Source of the DNA: Allodiplogaster sudhausi
Lineage: Eukaryota; Nematoda; Chromadorea; Rhabditida; Diplogasteridae
Assembly (NCBI GenBank): GCA_945643635.1
Contig: CALZFC010000005.1
Coordinates: forward strand, 11,803,501-11,867,500
Reading direction: 5' to 3'
DNA length: 64,000 bases
The notes under the pieces were generated by a model that worked only from the letters and a program-made list of their open reading frames with translations, was not told the DNA's origin and made no database searches. Numbering within the stretch: the first letter of the stretch is position 1; each line of letters opens with the position of its first letter. Positions 45,719 to 57,221 of this stretch are shown in pieces. The position numbers and the translations under genes are program-made.

Positions 45719-48538
45719 TAAAAGGGTTAGAAGAAGCCTTTAACAGGGAGGGTTCCTTACATCTCCCTTTATTATACCCTCTTTTCCTCTCCCTGTATGT
45801 TTCTCTCTCTATTATGTTTTGAGCGGTCATGGATATAAGTACTCTTTAGAAGCTTTTCCACTTTTTTGTTGTATGTTAATATATATTCTTTCATTTCCTT
45901 TTTTCTCTAGCTCTCTTGCTCGCTTTCAATGATTCCACTTCTTCACTATCTCCGTTACCTCACCAGAACCCATGAGCATATATTATTTCACTATAAACAT
46001 TGTGGTTTTTTTTCGCCAATCAGTCTATCCTTTGTGGAACAAGATAAGAAGACCACACTGCCGTCCTTGGCCGAAGAAATATTGGTTTTACCTAATTATT
46101 TTTCTTTTCAACACTATAACCAAGTTTTAAAAGATTGATGTGTATTAGGGTTCACTTTTGATTCCACGGCAATTCGTTTATAGTATTTCGAAGTCTAGTC
46201 CTGAGTCTGTTCAGGCTCTATTTTGCCTAGTAAACCCCAAGTCTTTTTCGCTAATATAATAACTTCACAAGGTCCTTTTATACTCTGTTCAAAACGATAT
46301 ATATTTATGTTATCCTAAGTGCTAGTTCAAAATATTTCTCGAAGCATTTTTCATCTATTTAACCCTTCCAGGAATAAGGAATACGGCTCTAAAAATATTA
46401 TTGTAAAATATTGTTAAAATGCTGGCCTATAAGGTGTGGCGTTGCCTGGAGTGCTTGGTGTAAATTGTTGCGGAGATACCGGCATGGTTGTTTTGGTCAT
46501 GCTGTTTAAATTAGCGCGCTCAGGATGTTGTAGCTGGCAATTTCTTTACCTTTTGCTAACTTCTACGCATGGCTCTTTGTTTTGTACTGTTTCGATCTTC
46601 TAATTGTAAGGACGGTTGCTTTTTTTATCAGCGGAATTATTACTTCCATATAACTAGCACTATCATGGCTCCTTTGGGGTTATATATGATGTTTATATAA
46701 CGTTGTTCATTGCACTATGCCTGCCGCTCTCATTCTCGCTATCACGAAATCACACAGCATTTTTTCATCGCTTTTGGATGTCCATTCAAAAGACATGCCA
46801 TTGCTGCTGCTTCCTACTATCCGCGGAGACTTAATGTACTCTTTGTTTTCACCTCCTTGCTTCTTCCCCTAATCATCTGGTTTTTTTAAATTTCTTTTTT
46901 GAAACCCAATTTTAAAGATCATTTATCACTGCGTGACGGATATCTTACCTTCGATTCAGTTATACTTCCATGGAGAGTACCTTGGATGTGTTCTCGCCTT
47001 TATTTCAAGCTGTAGTTTTGGTACTTCAAATATTTTATCTTCCCTTTCCAGCAGTCGAGCCAGCTCTTTTCTGGTTGAGAGAAAGAGAGCAGAAGTGGAG
47101 AGAAGAGACGAGAGAAGAAGAGCGAAAGGAAATCAACCCACGACTTCGCGGTCATCATTCCTGAAGCTTCCGGTTGGTTTGTAGAGTGTTCTGCTACTAA
47201 ATGTGGCTGCGGAGTTGCTCCGTCCGTTGTGGTAAATGTTTAGAAGCAAGGAAGGTTTTCTACATGTGGCCCCTTTCTCAGTAAGCCATTATTGAAATGG
47301 CTGTATGCCCTGCATACTCAGAATGGAATTTTCAGTGCGCCTGAAATGCCTGAGTCTTCTCATTGTTTAGAAGTGGAGATCAGCGGGTAATTTTCCCGTG
47401 ATATGATCATAATGATCATACTGTTTGCCATCGAAACATTATCAAGAATTCTGTTTAGAATTCTATTTGGTTCCTTGATGTTCCTTGTCCAGTGATCTTT
47501 TGTCCAATGGCCTTTCATGCAATGTTTATTCGTCCAATTTTTTTTTAAATTAACGGGCATAGCGCAAATGAACAATTCTAATGAGTTACTTCGCTTTTTC
47601 TGGGATGAGAACAGATTCTTTCTTAGCGGGAATATAAATTTCGTCTATTTGGCATCCGGCCAGGGATCGAATAAAGAAAAAAAAACTCCTTGCCAAATAG
47701 ACGGAATTTATATTCGCGCGAAGAAAGGATTTCTTCTGATCCCCCGGAAATCGAGGGTTTCCCTGATTTTATCAGACTTTGGAGAAGTCAAGGAAAATTT
47801 CCAGTAATCTGTTCGCAAGTAGCCCCTCAGTATTAGGAGTGAAAGTATGAAATTAGCACTTTGCAAATTTGCTCCGCACTGCGTTGAATTCAAATCGGAG
47901 CTCCCAAAAGTACCCTTAATCGTGCGGAAATTGGGGCCCTGATTAGTTCTTTGGAATGCCCAAGGGCTACTGGGCAACTTTTATGTAGGGTCTATTTGCG
48001 CTACCTAGTTTTGCAGTTTTGCATATCCTAAAAAAATGGACGAAAGATCACGGATGAAAGATTAGGACACCTTTTTTGTGAAGGGTCATTTAAATTCTCC
48101 TACAAATACAATTATTTTTCAGCCTGGCACGATCTGTTTCTATCAAGCGATATCACATTACTAACTAGTAATATTTTATAGTAATTGAATTCTTTTGCAA
48201 TATGGCGTGTTGGTTGAATTTATCAAACTAACTTGAAGGATCCTCAAGGAGAAAAAGCGTATAACCGAATAAATTTCTGAGCTTTCAATTTGTCCCGGCC
48301 CTTCGCATTCTCATTTGCGCGTTTTTTTTCACACTGCGGAGTTTCTGCGATCCCTATTCACGAGGAGAACGCGTAAATTTATTATTATTATTTTTTATTT
48401 CAATGTTCCCAATTTTTGTAGTCTCGTCTCTCTAAACCACATGCTCTTTCACCCATGATCAGGCAGAAAGTCGCGATTTTAAGAAAGAATTATTTTCCTT
48501 TTAATATAACAATAATTATTTAACAGCCCTTTTTTGCA
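45719..48538. other. Gene-free stretch with one small inverted repeat
   Basis: No recognised exon. At 47630-47719, GAATATAAATTTCGTCTATT and TTGGCA pair with TGCCAAATAGACGGAATTTA and TATTC, a 25-base inverted repeat with a loop of about 37 bases, possibly a small MITE relic. Confidence 0.5.
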
Positions 48539-48539
48539 G

Positions 48540-48691
48540 CGTGTTCGTTGTGGTGGCGGAATGGCCGAGAGTATAGTGAGCGGATCGTCCTCCTTCTCTC
48601 GCGCTTTCTCTTCCCTCCTCCTCGATCGCAGCTGTCTGTTGAGTCAGCGATCCTGTACGACATGGAAGCCTTCTGCGGAGAGCGCTTCTGG
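48540..48691 (+). other. Candidate exon, gene unassigned
   Basis: After TTTTTTGCAG, about 50 codons are open to a TGG/gtacgg donor. One frame reads SQLSVESAILYDMEAFCGERF. It could be a 5' exon of the kelch-type gene that follows, but the phase does not clearly match the exon at 49378. Confidence 0.3.
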
Positions 48692-49055
48692 GTACGGAAC
48701 TATTTATTTATGTTTTTAATAGCATTAAAAAATAAATATAGTATAAAAATTATAGTAATTAAAAAAAAATTGTGACAATATATATATATATATGATTCAA
48801 AAAATTCTAATAATATATATCTTTAAAAAACTTCTTTTCAGCAGAGGCAAAGTACTGTCGATTTGACAGTCCCACCCTGAATCCCTGCCCCACATTGTTT
48901 TTGAAGAACATTTTGGCAAAAATAGCTAAAATATTTTTGTTGTTGTAAAATAAATGGAGGTTTTTGTGTGCACTTCTTGTTTCTGTATCTTCAAAAGGTT
49001 TATTATAACCGTTATAATAGTATCTGAACCTTACATTTCCTCTACGTAACGAGAG

Positions 49056-49093
<38 letters not shown>

Positions 49094-49194
49094 TGTTTTC
49101 GGAGTATTTTGCGGTAGCGTAGGATTTACATCGAGACTAATTCTAAGAACGGTTCTGATTTGATTTGATTCTACATCATAATGTGCTGTCTCCC

Positions 49195-49198
49195 GCGC

Positions 49199-49233
<35 letters not shown>

Positions 49234-49496
49234 CTCTTTCTCTTTCTTTCTCTCTTTCTCTTTCTCTCTCTCTCTGTCCTCTCCATCTCCATCTATCTCC
49301 TTCTCTCTCTCCCTCTCCCTCTCCTTCCCTCTCTCCCTCCCTCCCTACCCTGATAAAACTACCCTAATAAAATTCAGGCTTCAGGATGGACCCCATTGCG
49401 CAAGTCTTCGGGCGCATCCTTGCTGGTTTGTGGCTCTATTTCAGTTTCGTTTTCTCTTACCTCTGTCTCTCTCTCTTACCTCTGTCTCTCTGTCTC

Positions 49497-49543
<47 letters not shown>

Positions 49544-49562
49544 TCCTCTCTCTTCCTCTCTG

Positions 49563-49593
<31 letters not shown>

Positions 49594-49670
49594 TCCTCGC
49601 TCTCTCTCTCTATCTTTCTCTCTCTTCCATTGCCTCTTACTCTCTCTCTTTCACACACATCCTACATATC
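49195..49670. repeat. CT microsatellites around a kelch-gene exon
   Basis: (CT)n tracts at about 49198-49300 and 49465-49640 flank the small exon at 49378-49425. A GA tract at 49060-49090 and a CT tract at 50105-50165 are nearby. Confidence 0.9.
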
Positions 49671-50121
49671 TCTTAATTGCTGACTGTAATTGGGAAGAGA
49701 ATTTTCATTTAGACCCCCAGATGAGCTCGCCTTACTCGCTCCTCGTCTACAGTAATCTCGCCTTATTCAACTACGCCGACGGCTCCAAGGTGTTCGTCGA
49801 CCTTATCACCGCGCGGTTTGTCTGTATTAATATTGTAAAAATTTTATTTAGTTAAAAATGATACTGCATTTCTTGTTTGCTTACTTACTAATTTTTACCA
49901 GAATGAGCAATTATGGAAGCGTTCCCGGCTGGGACCGGATGGACGACCGGCTGACCACATACTACATCGCCGAGCGTGCTATCTATGGTCTGTTATTCTT
50001 AATTATTTTTAATTAAATTAATGTTAAATAATTTGGCTATATCGAAAAATTATTCGACAACCCCCTGCATATATATTTTTGTTTATGGTAGTCGTCGCTG
50101 AATCAGTTTGTCTCTCTCGCT

Positions 50122-50157
<36 letters not shown>

Positions 50158-52319
50158 CTCTGTCTTCGCTTTTAATCCTTTTCAATATTATCTCTCTTTT
50201 TTCTTGTCTTGCTCTCTTCCTGGTTTGCTTGTTTAATATATTTGATTTTTTGCAGGAAATGCTCGCACCCCCGAAGTTCCTCTTGCCCCCATGTTTCCAG
50301 CTTGCTTCCGACGATAAGAGTAAGATAACTCTTCTTTTTTTTTCTTTTTAAACGTAATATGTCTAATTGTCTTACTCCACAGAGGTTCAGCTCTGCGAAA
50401 GAAAAAATTCTTAGGGAAGTTATGCAATTTAAAATCCCGTTGATAAATTGCAGGATCATGGAATTGTTCAAGTTGTGCGACATGATGTTTCCTACTACTA
50501 CTTGAACAGCGCGGGACGGAGCCTACGCAAAATTAATGCCAATTTTGCTCCCGGGTATGTTTCAGATATTAAAAAAATACCTTTATGTGGACATTTTTTT
50601 ATTCGTAATAGTATAGTATAATTATTTTCTTCACCTATATTCTATATGTATTGGAAATGTGAATATTTTTTTCCGTTTCAAATCTTAGCGTCACGGAATA
50701 TGGTCTACCGAATGGATTCTCATGTATCTCAGGCACGGCCCTCGCCACAGCAAAAGTGGTGAGCAAGATAAGCATTTATTTAGGATCTTTTTTGTATTTA
50801 GTTTGGGGATTGGGCAAAAATGGTCTAAGAAGGAAATGAAAGAAAAACTACGTGTGCACTTTTAAAAAAAGCATATGAATAAACATTGTGATATATCCGT
50901 AAGATTTGCAACTATTCATGTTTGTCATCTTCAGAATACGGCAGCAGGTGTCAGGGACATTATCGTATTCTTTGGAGGGTGGTACAAGCTGCAGGGCGAT
51001 CAGGTTATTATGGCGAAAAAAAGAATGCTTTAAAATATTCTTTTGTTTTTCATTTAGTTGGTAATGTCTTTTTATTTATTTACATTTATTAATTGTACTA
51101 TTTGTTTTGTTGAAAATACTATGTTAATTTAAATTAGTATTTAATATTTATTTTAAGACCTTCAACCTTCAATTCAATCAACTCAACGTTTTCGACATTG
51201 GCCAGGAGGCATTCGTTAGGTGGCAGACTCTTCCCGACTTAGTCAGCAATTCCAACCTTATCCTAAAATATAAAAGGTAGCTGTTCTTTCCGAGTTAGCA
51301 ACTAATCAAGCGAAACAATCTTTTTATAAAAGTTATTTTTCTACATATAATTTTTTGCTTTTGTCTTGAAATATATTTCGCAAAAAAAACATATACAGGA
51401 GTCGCTTTGCCACAATATTTCCTATGCCATTTGACTTTGCAGTCTGATCTTCTCTGCTGGAAAGTTACTGATATAATAGATGGATTCGTTTTCTACTAGC
51501 AGAGATGGACATTAGCAACAAAAATATGTGGCCAGCTTTTAATGGGGGGCAAAAAAAATTCTCAGGCAAGGCCCAGTAGCTTGTGGCCCTTCACCTGCCA
51601 GGTCCATCTCTCAGGATGGGTGAGGGATAGAAAGTGCTTCGTTTAGGTACACGGTTTTCCACTGGAGCGACAGATGGCATCTGCAGCAAACGTCGAAAAC
51701 AAGTGGCTGTTCGTGATCGGTGGGTTCGTTGGCAACGGCGCCGACACAAGGAGATCCGTGTGGCGGCTCGACCTTGCGTCCTTCCGATGGCAGCGAGTCT
51801 TTCAGCTTCCGTCAGCCGCTATTTTCTCTCAAGTTTTATATTCTTCCTAAAAGGCGCAGGAAACTCAATCTTGAATTCACGTAATTTTTCTAACCGAGGT
51901 CGAAAGAGCATGTCATTAATAGACGCGCGACTACAACAGTCAGTAAATAGAGTACAGTTCGCTAGATTACAGATGTGTTTCGTGTTCCTCTGATGTCCTA
52001 AATTTATTTATATTCATCATATTGATTCATCTTAGCGAAATGCTCTCTAATTTGAAATGGGTTTTTCATACAAGTTTTAAAAAGTTTTTTTAAGTGATTC
52101 CTTCGCGGTACTTTCTGCTGAATACTGTCAATTTTCGGGTCGACTTCTCGTCCTGCCGCCGTAGTAAAGTGTCTCTTTTTTGGGGGGAGAACTCCCGGGG
52201 CTTCCCTCACCTGGAAGCGTCTGAATCTCTTACGAAAATGCCCTATTTCTCTGTCTCTAACGCGTCTCCCGCCATATCTGGCGGAGTTCCCCCACCCTCC
52301 ACCCGGCAAAATGATGTCC

Positions 52320-52496
52320 GGCAACTCTCGCGGAAGAACAGAGACATTGAGAGTGTGTTTAAAAGTGAGAGACACGACCTGCCGGGTGGAGGAGATTTGC
52401 TACGCTATAGTCATAGCGTCGCAAATCTCCCCCACCCGGCAACTTGCGTCTCTCACTTTTAAACACACTCTCGATGTCTCTGTCCTCGAAGAATTC
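52320..52496. repeat. Long hairpin inside the Harbinger left end
   Basis: Two arms of about 85 bases (52320-52408 and 52413-52496) pair with a few mismatches around a four-base loop. The arms contain CACTTTTAAACACACTCTC and its complement. It is either a nested MITE or an internal structural part of the element. Confidence 0.75.
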
Positions 52497-52683
52497 TCCG
52501 GAGATCGGCCTGTTCCGAAAATAATTCAATTGCAATCTTGCTTATTAGTAGGATATTCGTAACTGCGGAGCTCTTCGTCCTTGCAAATTTTGAAAAGCGT
52601 ATTGTTATTTTTTTCTACAAATGGGATTTGCTTATTGTTGTGCTTTGTATTTTGCCATCATGTTGTAACAATTTGTTTAGCCT

Positions 52684-53692
52684 ATGGAGGGTGGTCCCAA
52701 GTTCACTCCAGCGCAGTCCGACTTCATCGTCGAGAGTGCCTACGACAGCCGCGAGAGTCTCTTCTCTGGAAATGCCAAGCGAGGCAAAGATGATAACCAG
52801 AAAAGGAACGCAATCTGGAAGAAGATAGAAGATCGCTTTTTGGTCAAGTTCCGCGTCTACCGGCCTGCCGAGAAACTCAAGGATCATCTTAAGTATCGTA
52901 AGAAGACTTTGAAGGAGAAGACAGCAAAGTGGAATAAGTTTGCATTTTCTTTATAGGATTTCTGTTTGTTTGTCTTTTCATTCTTTCATATATTTTTTGG
53001 GATCGTTATTTATGGATGCCTATATCAGTGAGCAGGATGTTTTGTTACTTTAGGTATCTAACAGCTACTGGCGGCGGGCTGGATGAGGAAGCCGAGAAAC
53101 TGAGGGCCGAGCTAACAGATGAGCTCGGATACACCGACTACCTGCTCTGCCGGATGTTCGCCTCTACCCCAACATTCACTGGCGTTGGGGAAAAAGAGTT
53201 AGAAACTGGGGTGAGACCTTTTTACCTGCTCCTTTTCACCTGGTTTGAATATGTGCATTTGCTTTTAAGTGGCTTCCGAATAACGAGGGCGCGGCGGCGA
53301 GCGATTCTACTCAACCGGGTCCTCGCGAGTCAGCTGGCTCGGTTCCTGCTATTATTAAGGTGATAATAGTGATAATAATGTGATAATAGTTGTGATAATT
53401 GCGATGCAATGGATGATTGTGATGGTGCTCAACATTTATAGGTCGAGCAGCAGGAGCATCCTCCACGTGCTTTTGCCCGCACTCATGCGCATGGAGAAGG
53501 GTCGAATAAGAAACACGCGCGCCGTCTCCCCATGAAAAGAACTCGCAGTCGCGAGCTGGAGGTAACTGAAGTTGTTTCTAAGATATTTTAAAAACGTTTA
53601 CTCTTGATGACTGTTACTGGTTTGTTTGTGGCTATGTTCCATTCTCTCTATCCTGCCAGCTCGGTCAACAACAACAACAACACGATCAATAA
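52684..53692 (+). CDS. Harbinger Myb/SANT-like DNA-binding partner protein
   Basis: Five exons: 52684-52937, 53054-53210, 53270-53359, 53442-53561, 53660-53692, all GT-AG, giving 217 residues. The N-terminal 85 residues form a Myb/SANT/MADF-like three-helix domain (FTPAQSDFIVESAYDSRESL, then RNAIWKKIEDRF, then KLKDHLKYRKKTLKEKTAKW). This is followed by YLTATGGG, a motif typical of such regulators, and an acidic helix. The rest is low complexity, with a basic stretch (KHARRLPMKRTRSR) that may be a nuclear signal and a C-terminal glutamine run. In Harbinger systems this protein binds the transposon ends and helps bring the transposase to the nucleus. The start is the first in-frame ATG with good domain coverage. 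Confidence 0.85.
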
Positions 53693-54164
53693 CAGAGCGA
53701 ACTCCGCGCCAAGCGCGGCCTCTGTTTTTTCATTTGAGTATTAGGTTGGACTATAGATTATTTATTCGCTCTTTTTTTTTACTTTTGTTGTTATTGCAAT
53801 AGCTTGTTTTCTTGATAGCATATTTATAATATTGTTCGAACAGAAATAGAACATAACATATTACGGTAGCTTATACTGTAGTCTATGGAGACATGATATT
53901 TTATATTAGCAAAAGTTATTGTTTTTTTTTTAAAGCATATCCTTTTTCAGTTCGAATATTACGGAAGATATTACGGTTTTTTTGACGTTATTAATAGAAC
54001 TTAATATAGGCATATTACGGTTCTTACGATTAGAGAAGTAATTTAATTGCATTTAAGTACAGATTGTTCCATTTCAGAGTGTTATGTTGGCGTGTCTTTT
54101 TAAAAAATAAAATGTTATCAAAGAATGATTCTTATGAAAAGTTCAACAATCATTTATCGTGCCT

Positions 54165-55346
54165 TTACAGCATTGCAGAGACTTGATCACGGGGGTTTAG
54201 GGAATAGGGCGGGACAGGCAGTCTGCGGTTAAGTGGGCCAAGTGACATCCGGCAGTAGCCTCTCGCGATCCCGTAGTTGTGGAGTACGCAGCAGGAAAGT
54301 GCCACCCTTGCTGCTTTCTCGGGAGAGAGGCGGATGCAGGTGGAGAGGATGGAGAACCTCCTTTTGAGCCATCCGAAGGCTTGCTCCACGATGACTCGGG
54401 TCTTAGCATGCTTCTTATTGAATCGTCTCTGTTGACGTGTCAGGGCCCCTCTGCTTGGATACGGTGTAATCATTCGCGGGCCGTTCTTGAATCCGCTATC
54501 TCCAGCCAGGGCGTATCCGGGATGGTTCCCCAATGCATCCAGATTCGACTTCGCCGTGGACTGCGAATATATGAAAGAATCGTGACCGGAGCCGGGGTAG
54601 CGTGGGTTCACGTAGAGGAATCTTCCGCGATAGTCTACAATGGTCAACATATTAAGTGCGCAGAAGCCTTTCCGACATCTGTATCCGCCGGCATGCGCGT
54701 CCGGGGTTAAGATAGGGATAAGGGTGCCGTCGACAGCTCCAATCACGTTCGGAATGCCAGAAAAGCGCGAGAAGCCTCTCGCCGTATGATCTCGCCAGGC
54801 TGCGTCGTTGATAGGGAAGGAGATGAAGCGGGAGACCATCGCTGGCTCCGTCAGCGCGTTGACCACTCGCGTTACGACATCGGAGACGACCTTCTGGCTG
54901 CAGCCAAACCGATCCGCAATGACAGTTTGGTGGCTGTTCGTGGCCAGGTAGGAAATGGCCATGGCAACCTGAAAAGTATGTTTTAGTTTATTTCTGGGTT
55001 GTTGTTCTTTCTCTCTCTCTGTCAATCTCTTTTCCTCGTTATTTTACTCTCTTACTCACTCTCTCTCTCTTCTTTCTTTTTCTCACTCTCTCTCTCTCTA
55101 TCCATCTACTCGTTCTATTCCTTCTTGCATCCTTACTTGATTCCGCTTCGAGATTGCCCAGTTGAAGTCGTCTTCCGGAACAAGGTGGGAGTCGCACAGC
55201 GTGACCAGTTCATCCAACTCCCTCTTCCGAAAGCGATACTTCATTCGGAAGATCGCCGGATTCGTGATGTTACGATGGGGATGCAGCCGTGTGTAATCCA
55301 TGTTCAGTGTCCTTCGCCGACGTCGATAGAGAAACAGTGCCGCCAT
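54165..55346 (-). CDS. Harbinger (HARBI1-like) DDE transposase
   Basis: Two minus-strand exons, 55137-55346 and 54165-54968, joined in phase 0 by an intron with GTAAGG and TTTTCAG, giving 337 residues. Exon 1 has the N-terminal helical region (FRMKYRFRKRELDELVTL). Next comes a helix-turn-helix (TNSHQTVIADRFGCSQKVVS). The DDE catalytic core is complete: Asp at about 150 in GAVDGTLIP, Asp at about 227 in LAGDSGF, Glu at about 265 in VIVEQAFGWLKRRF. FALNM-like and HDSF motifs (CALNML, GSGHDSFIYS) also match the family, as does the C-terminal CCVLHN. It cuts and pastes the element between CTG-like 3-bp targets in the nucleus. All domains are open, so it is possibly functional. A CT tract fills its intron. 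Confidence 0.93.
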
Positions 55347-55597
55347 CTGTTGACTCTTGGTGAGAGAGACTAAGAAGGACCGCCGGTTCTGCTCGAGGAT
55401 AGGAAACGAAATAAATCTTTGCCACCCGCCAGTTAGTTATATTAGAGGAAGAAGGTGAAAGGTGGAGGAAGAAGGTGCCGGGGCGACTTGGAGGGTGGCG
55501 GTAGCTCCCCCGAGTTCTCCCCCCAAAAAAGAGACACTTTACTACGGCGGCTGATGAACGTAAATTAAGAGAGCATGTCAGTATCCTTCGATCAAGG

Positions 55598-57221
55598 CCT
55601 GCCCTAGGAATTTTTTTTCGAGTTTGTTCACCAAAATTGGGTACAGTATACAACTCGACGTGGCCAACAAAATAGGCTATATTTAAAACTTGAAAAAAAT
55701 TTTCCGTGCGGGACCCGGTGCACCAATTTTTAAATTTTCACTTGTCATAACTCGCTTAAAACACATTATTAGACAACCATCGAGGTATCATTGGATAGCT
55801 TTTTTAAGGGGCTTTAATTTTCATGTTAATGATGTTTTCATAAAATTTCATCTTGGCTATAAAATACGGCCCTGAATATTTTCGAATGCAGTTTTTCGCC
55901 AAATTAAGTATTTTATGCTCATTTCCACACAACCGCTCCCACATAGGCTTAAAGTGCGTAAAATTTGCTACAACATATGTGTCTTTCAAAAAAATGAAGG
56001 TCCCGGACTATGGTTCCAAAACGCTTGAATATGCTCCAGTGTAAACTGTAACAGCGTGCAAGCGCATTCTTCGATCCATAACTGCGCTCAATGTCAATAT
56101 CTCAAAATCGTAAGTATATCATCTAAGAGCTCTTACGGAGGTCTTCAAATGTTATATACATACTTTTATTGAAAAGTTTCAATTTATATGGGAAATTTCG
56201 TTCTGTACAATTAGAAGGCTTAAAAATCTACTTCAAAAACATTTTCGTCTGTCGAAACATATATCATAAGAAAGAGGATGAAATTTGGTACAAGATGAAC
56301 CCTTTTCAATGGAATTCCATGCATACGATCTTTTGTTATAAATCATAAAATTAGTGCCAGTAGCGTCGCTGTCATTTCGCCCAAGAATTCACATATTAGG
56401 TTATTCGAATTAGAATATTCCAATCCTTTTTTTCTACAGTTTTTCCCATAAGGCCTTGTTATACTACTATTATAGCTTATAACAAAAGATCGTATACATG
56501 GAATTCCATTGAAAGGGGTTCATCTTGTACCAAATTTCATCCTCTTTCTTATGATGTATGTTTCGACAGACGAAAATGTTTTTGAAGTAGATTTTTAAGC
56601 CTTCTAATTGTACAGAACGAAATTTCCCATATAAATTGAAACTTTTCAATAAAAGTATGTATATAACATTTGAAGACCTCCGTGAGAGCTCTTAGATGAT
56701 ATACTTACGATTTTGTAATATTGACATTGAGCGCAGTTATCGATCGAAGAATGCGCTTGCACGGTGTTACAGTTTACACTGGAGCATATTTAAGAGTTTT
56801 GGAACCATAGTCCGGGACCTTCAATTTTTTTGAAAGACAGATATGTTGTAGCAAATGTTACGCACTTTAAGCCTATGTAGGAGCGGTTGTGTGGAAATGA
56901 GCATAAAATACTTAATTTCGCGAAAAACTGCATTCGAAAATATTCAGGGCCGTATTTTAGGGCCAAGATGAAATTTTATGAAAACATCATCAACATGAAA
57001 ATTAAAGCCCCTTAAAAAAGCTATCCAATGATACCTCGATGGTTGTCTAATAATGCGTTTTAAGCGAGTTATGACTAATGAAATTTTAAACATTGGTGCA
57101 CCGGGTCCCGCACGGAAAATTTTTTTCAAGTTTGAAATATAGCCTATTTTGCTGGCCACGTCGAGTTGTATACTGTACCCAATTTTGGTGAACAAACTCG
57201 AAAAAAAAATCCTAGGGCAGG
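55598..57221. mobile_element. Giant foldback element 4
   Basis: A 1.6 kb palindrome with ends CCTGCCCTAGGA and the complement, arms of about 745 bases (55598-56345 and 56476-57221) at high identity, and a loop of about 130 bases. No coding capacity. It lies in the intron of the plus kelch gene, 38 bases after the donor of the exon that holds the Harbinger element. The paired open frames (for example 55690-55875 and 56944-57255) are mirror artefacts. Confidence 0.85.

Larger units (their letters stand above)
52156..55550. mobile_element. Complete PIF/Harbinger transposon
   Basis: 3,395 bases with terminal inverted repeats of about 39 bases (starting CCGCCGTAGTAAAGTGTCTC) and a 3-bp target duplication CTG at 52153-52155 and 55551-55553. 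PIF/Harbinger elements make 3-bp duplications and encode two proteins, a DDE transposase and a Myb/SANT-like partner. Both are present and intact, convergently arranged. With matching ends and open genes, this copy looks young and possibly active. Confidence 0.92.

Noticed and set aside
54197..54710. Frames opposite and overlapping the transposase
   Set aside because: Shadow frames of the DDE transposase exon, which has a complete catalytic domain.
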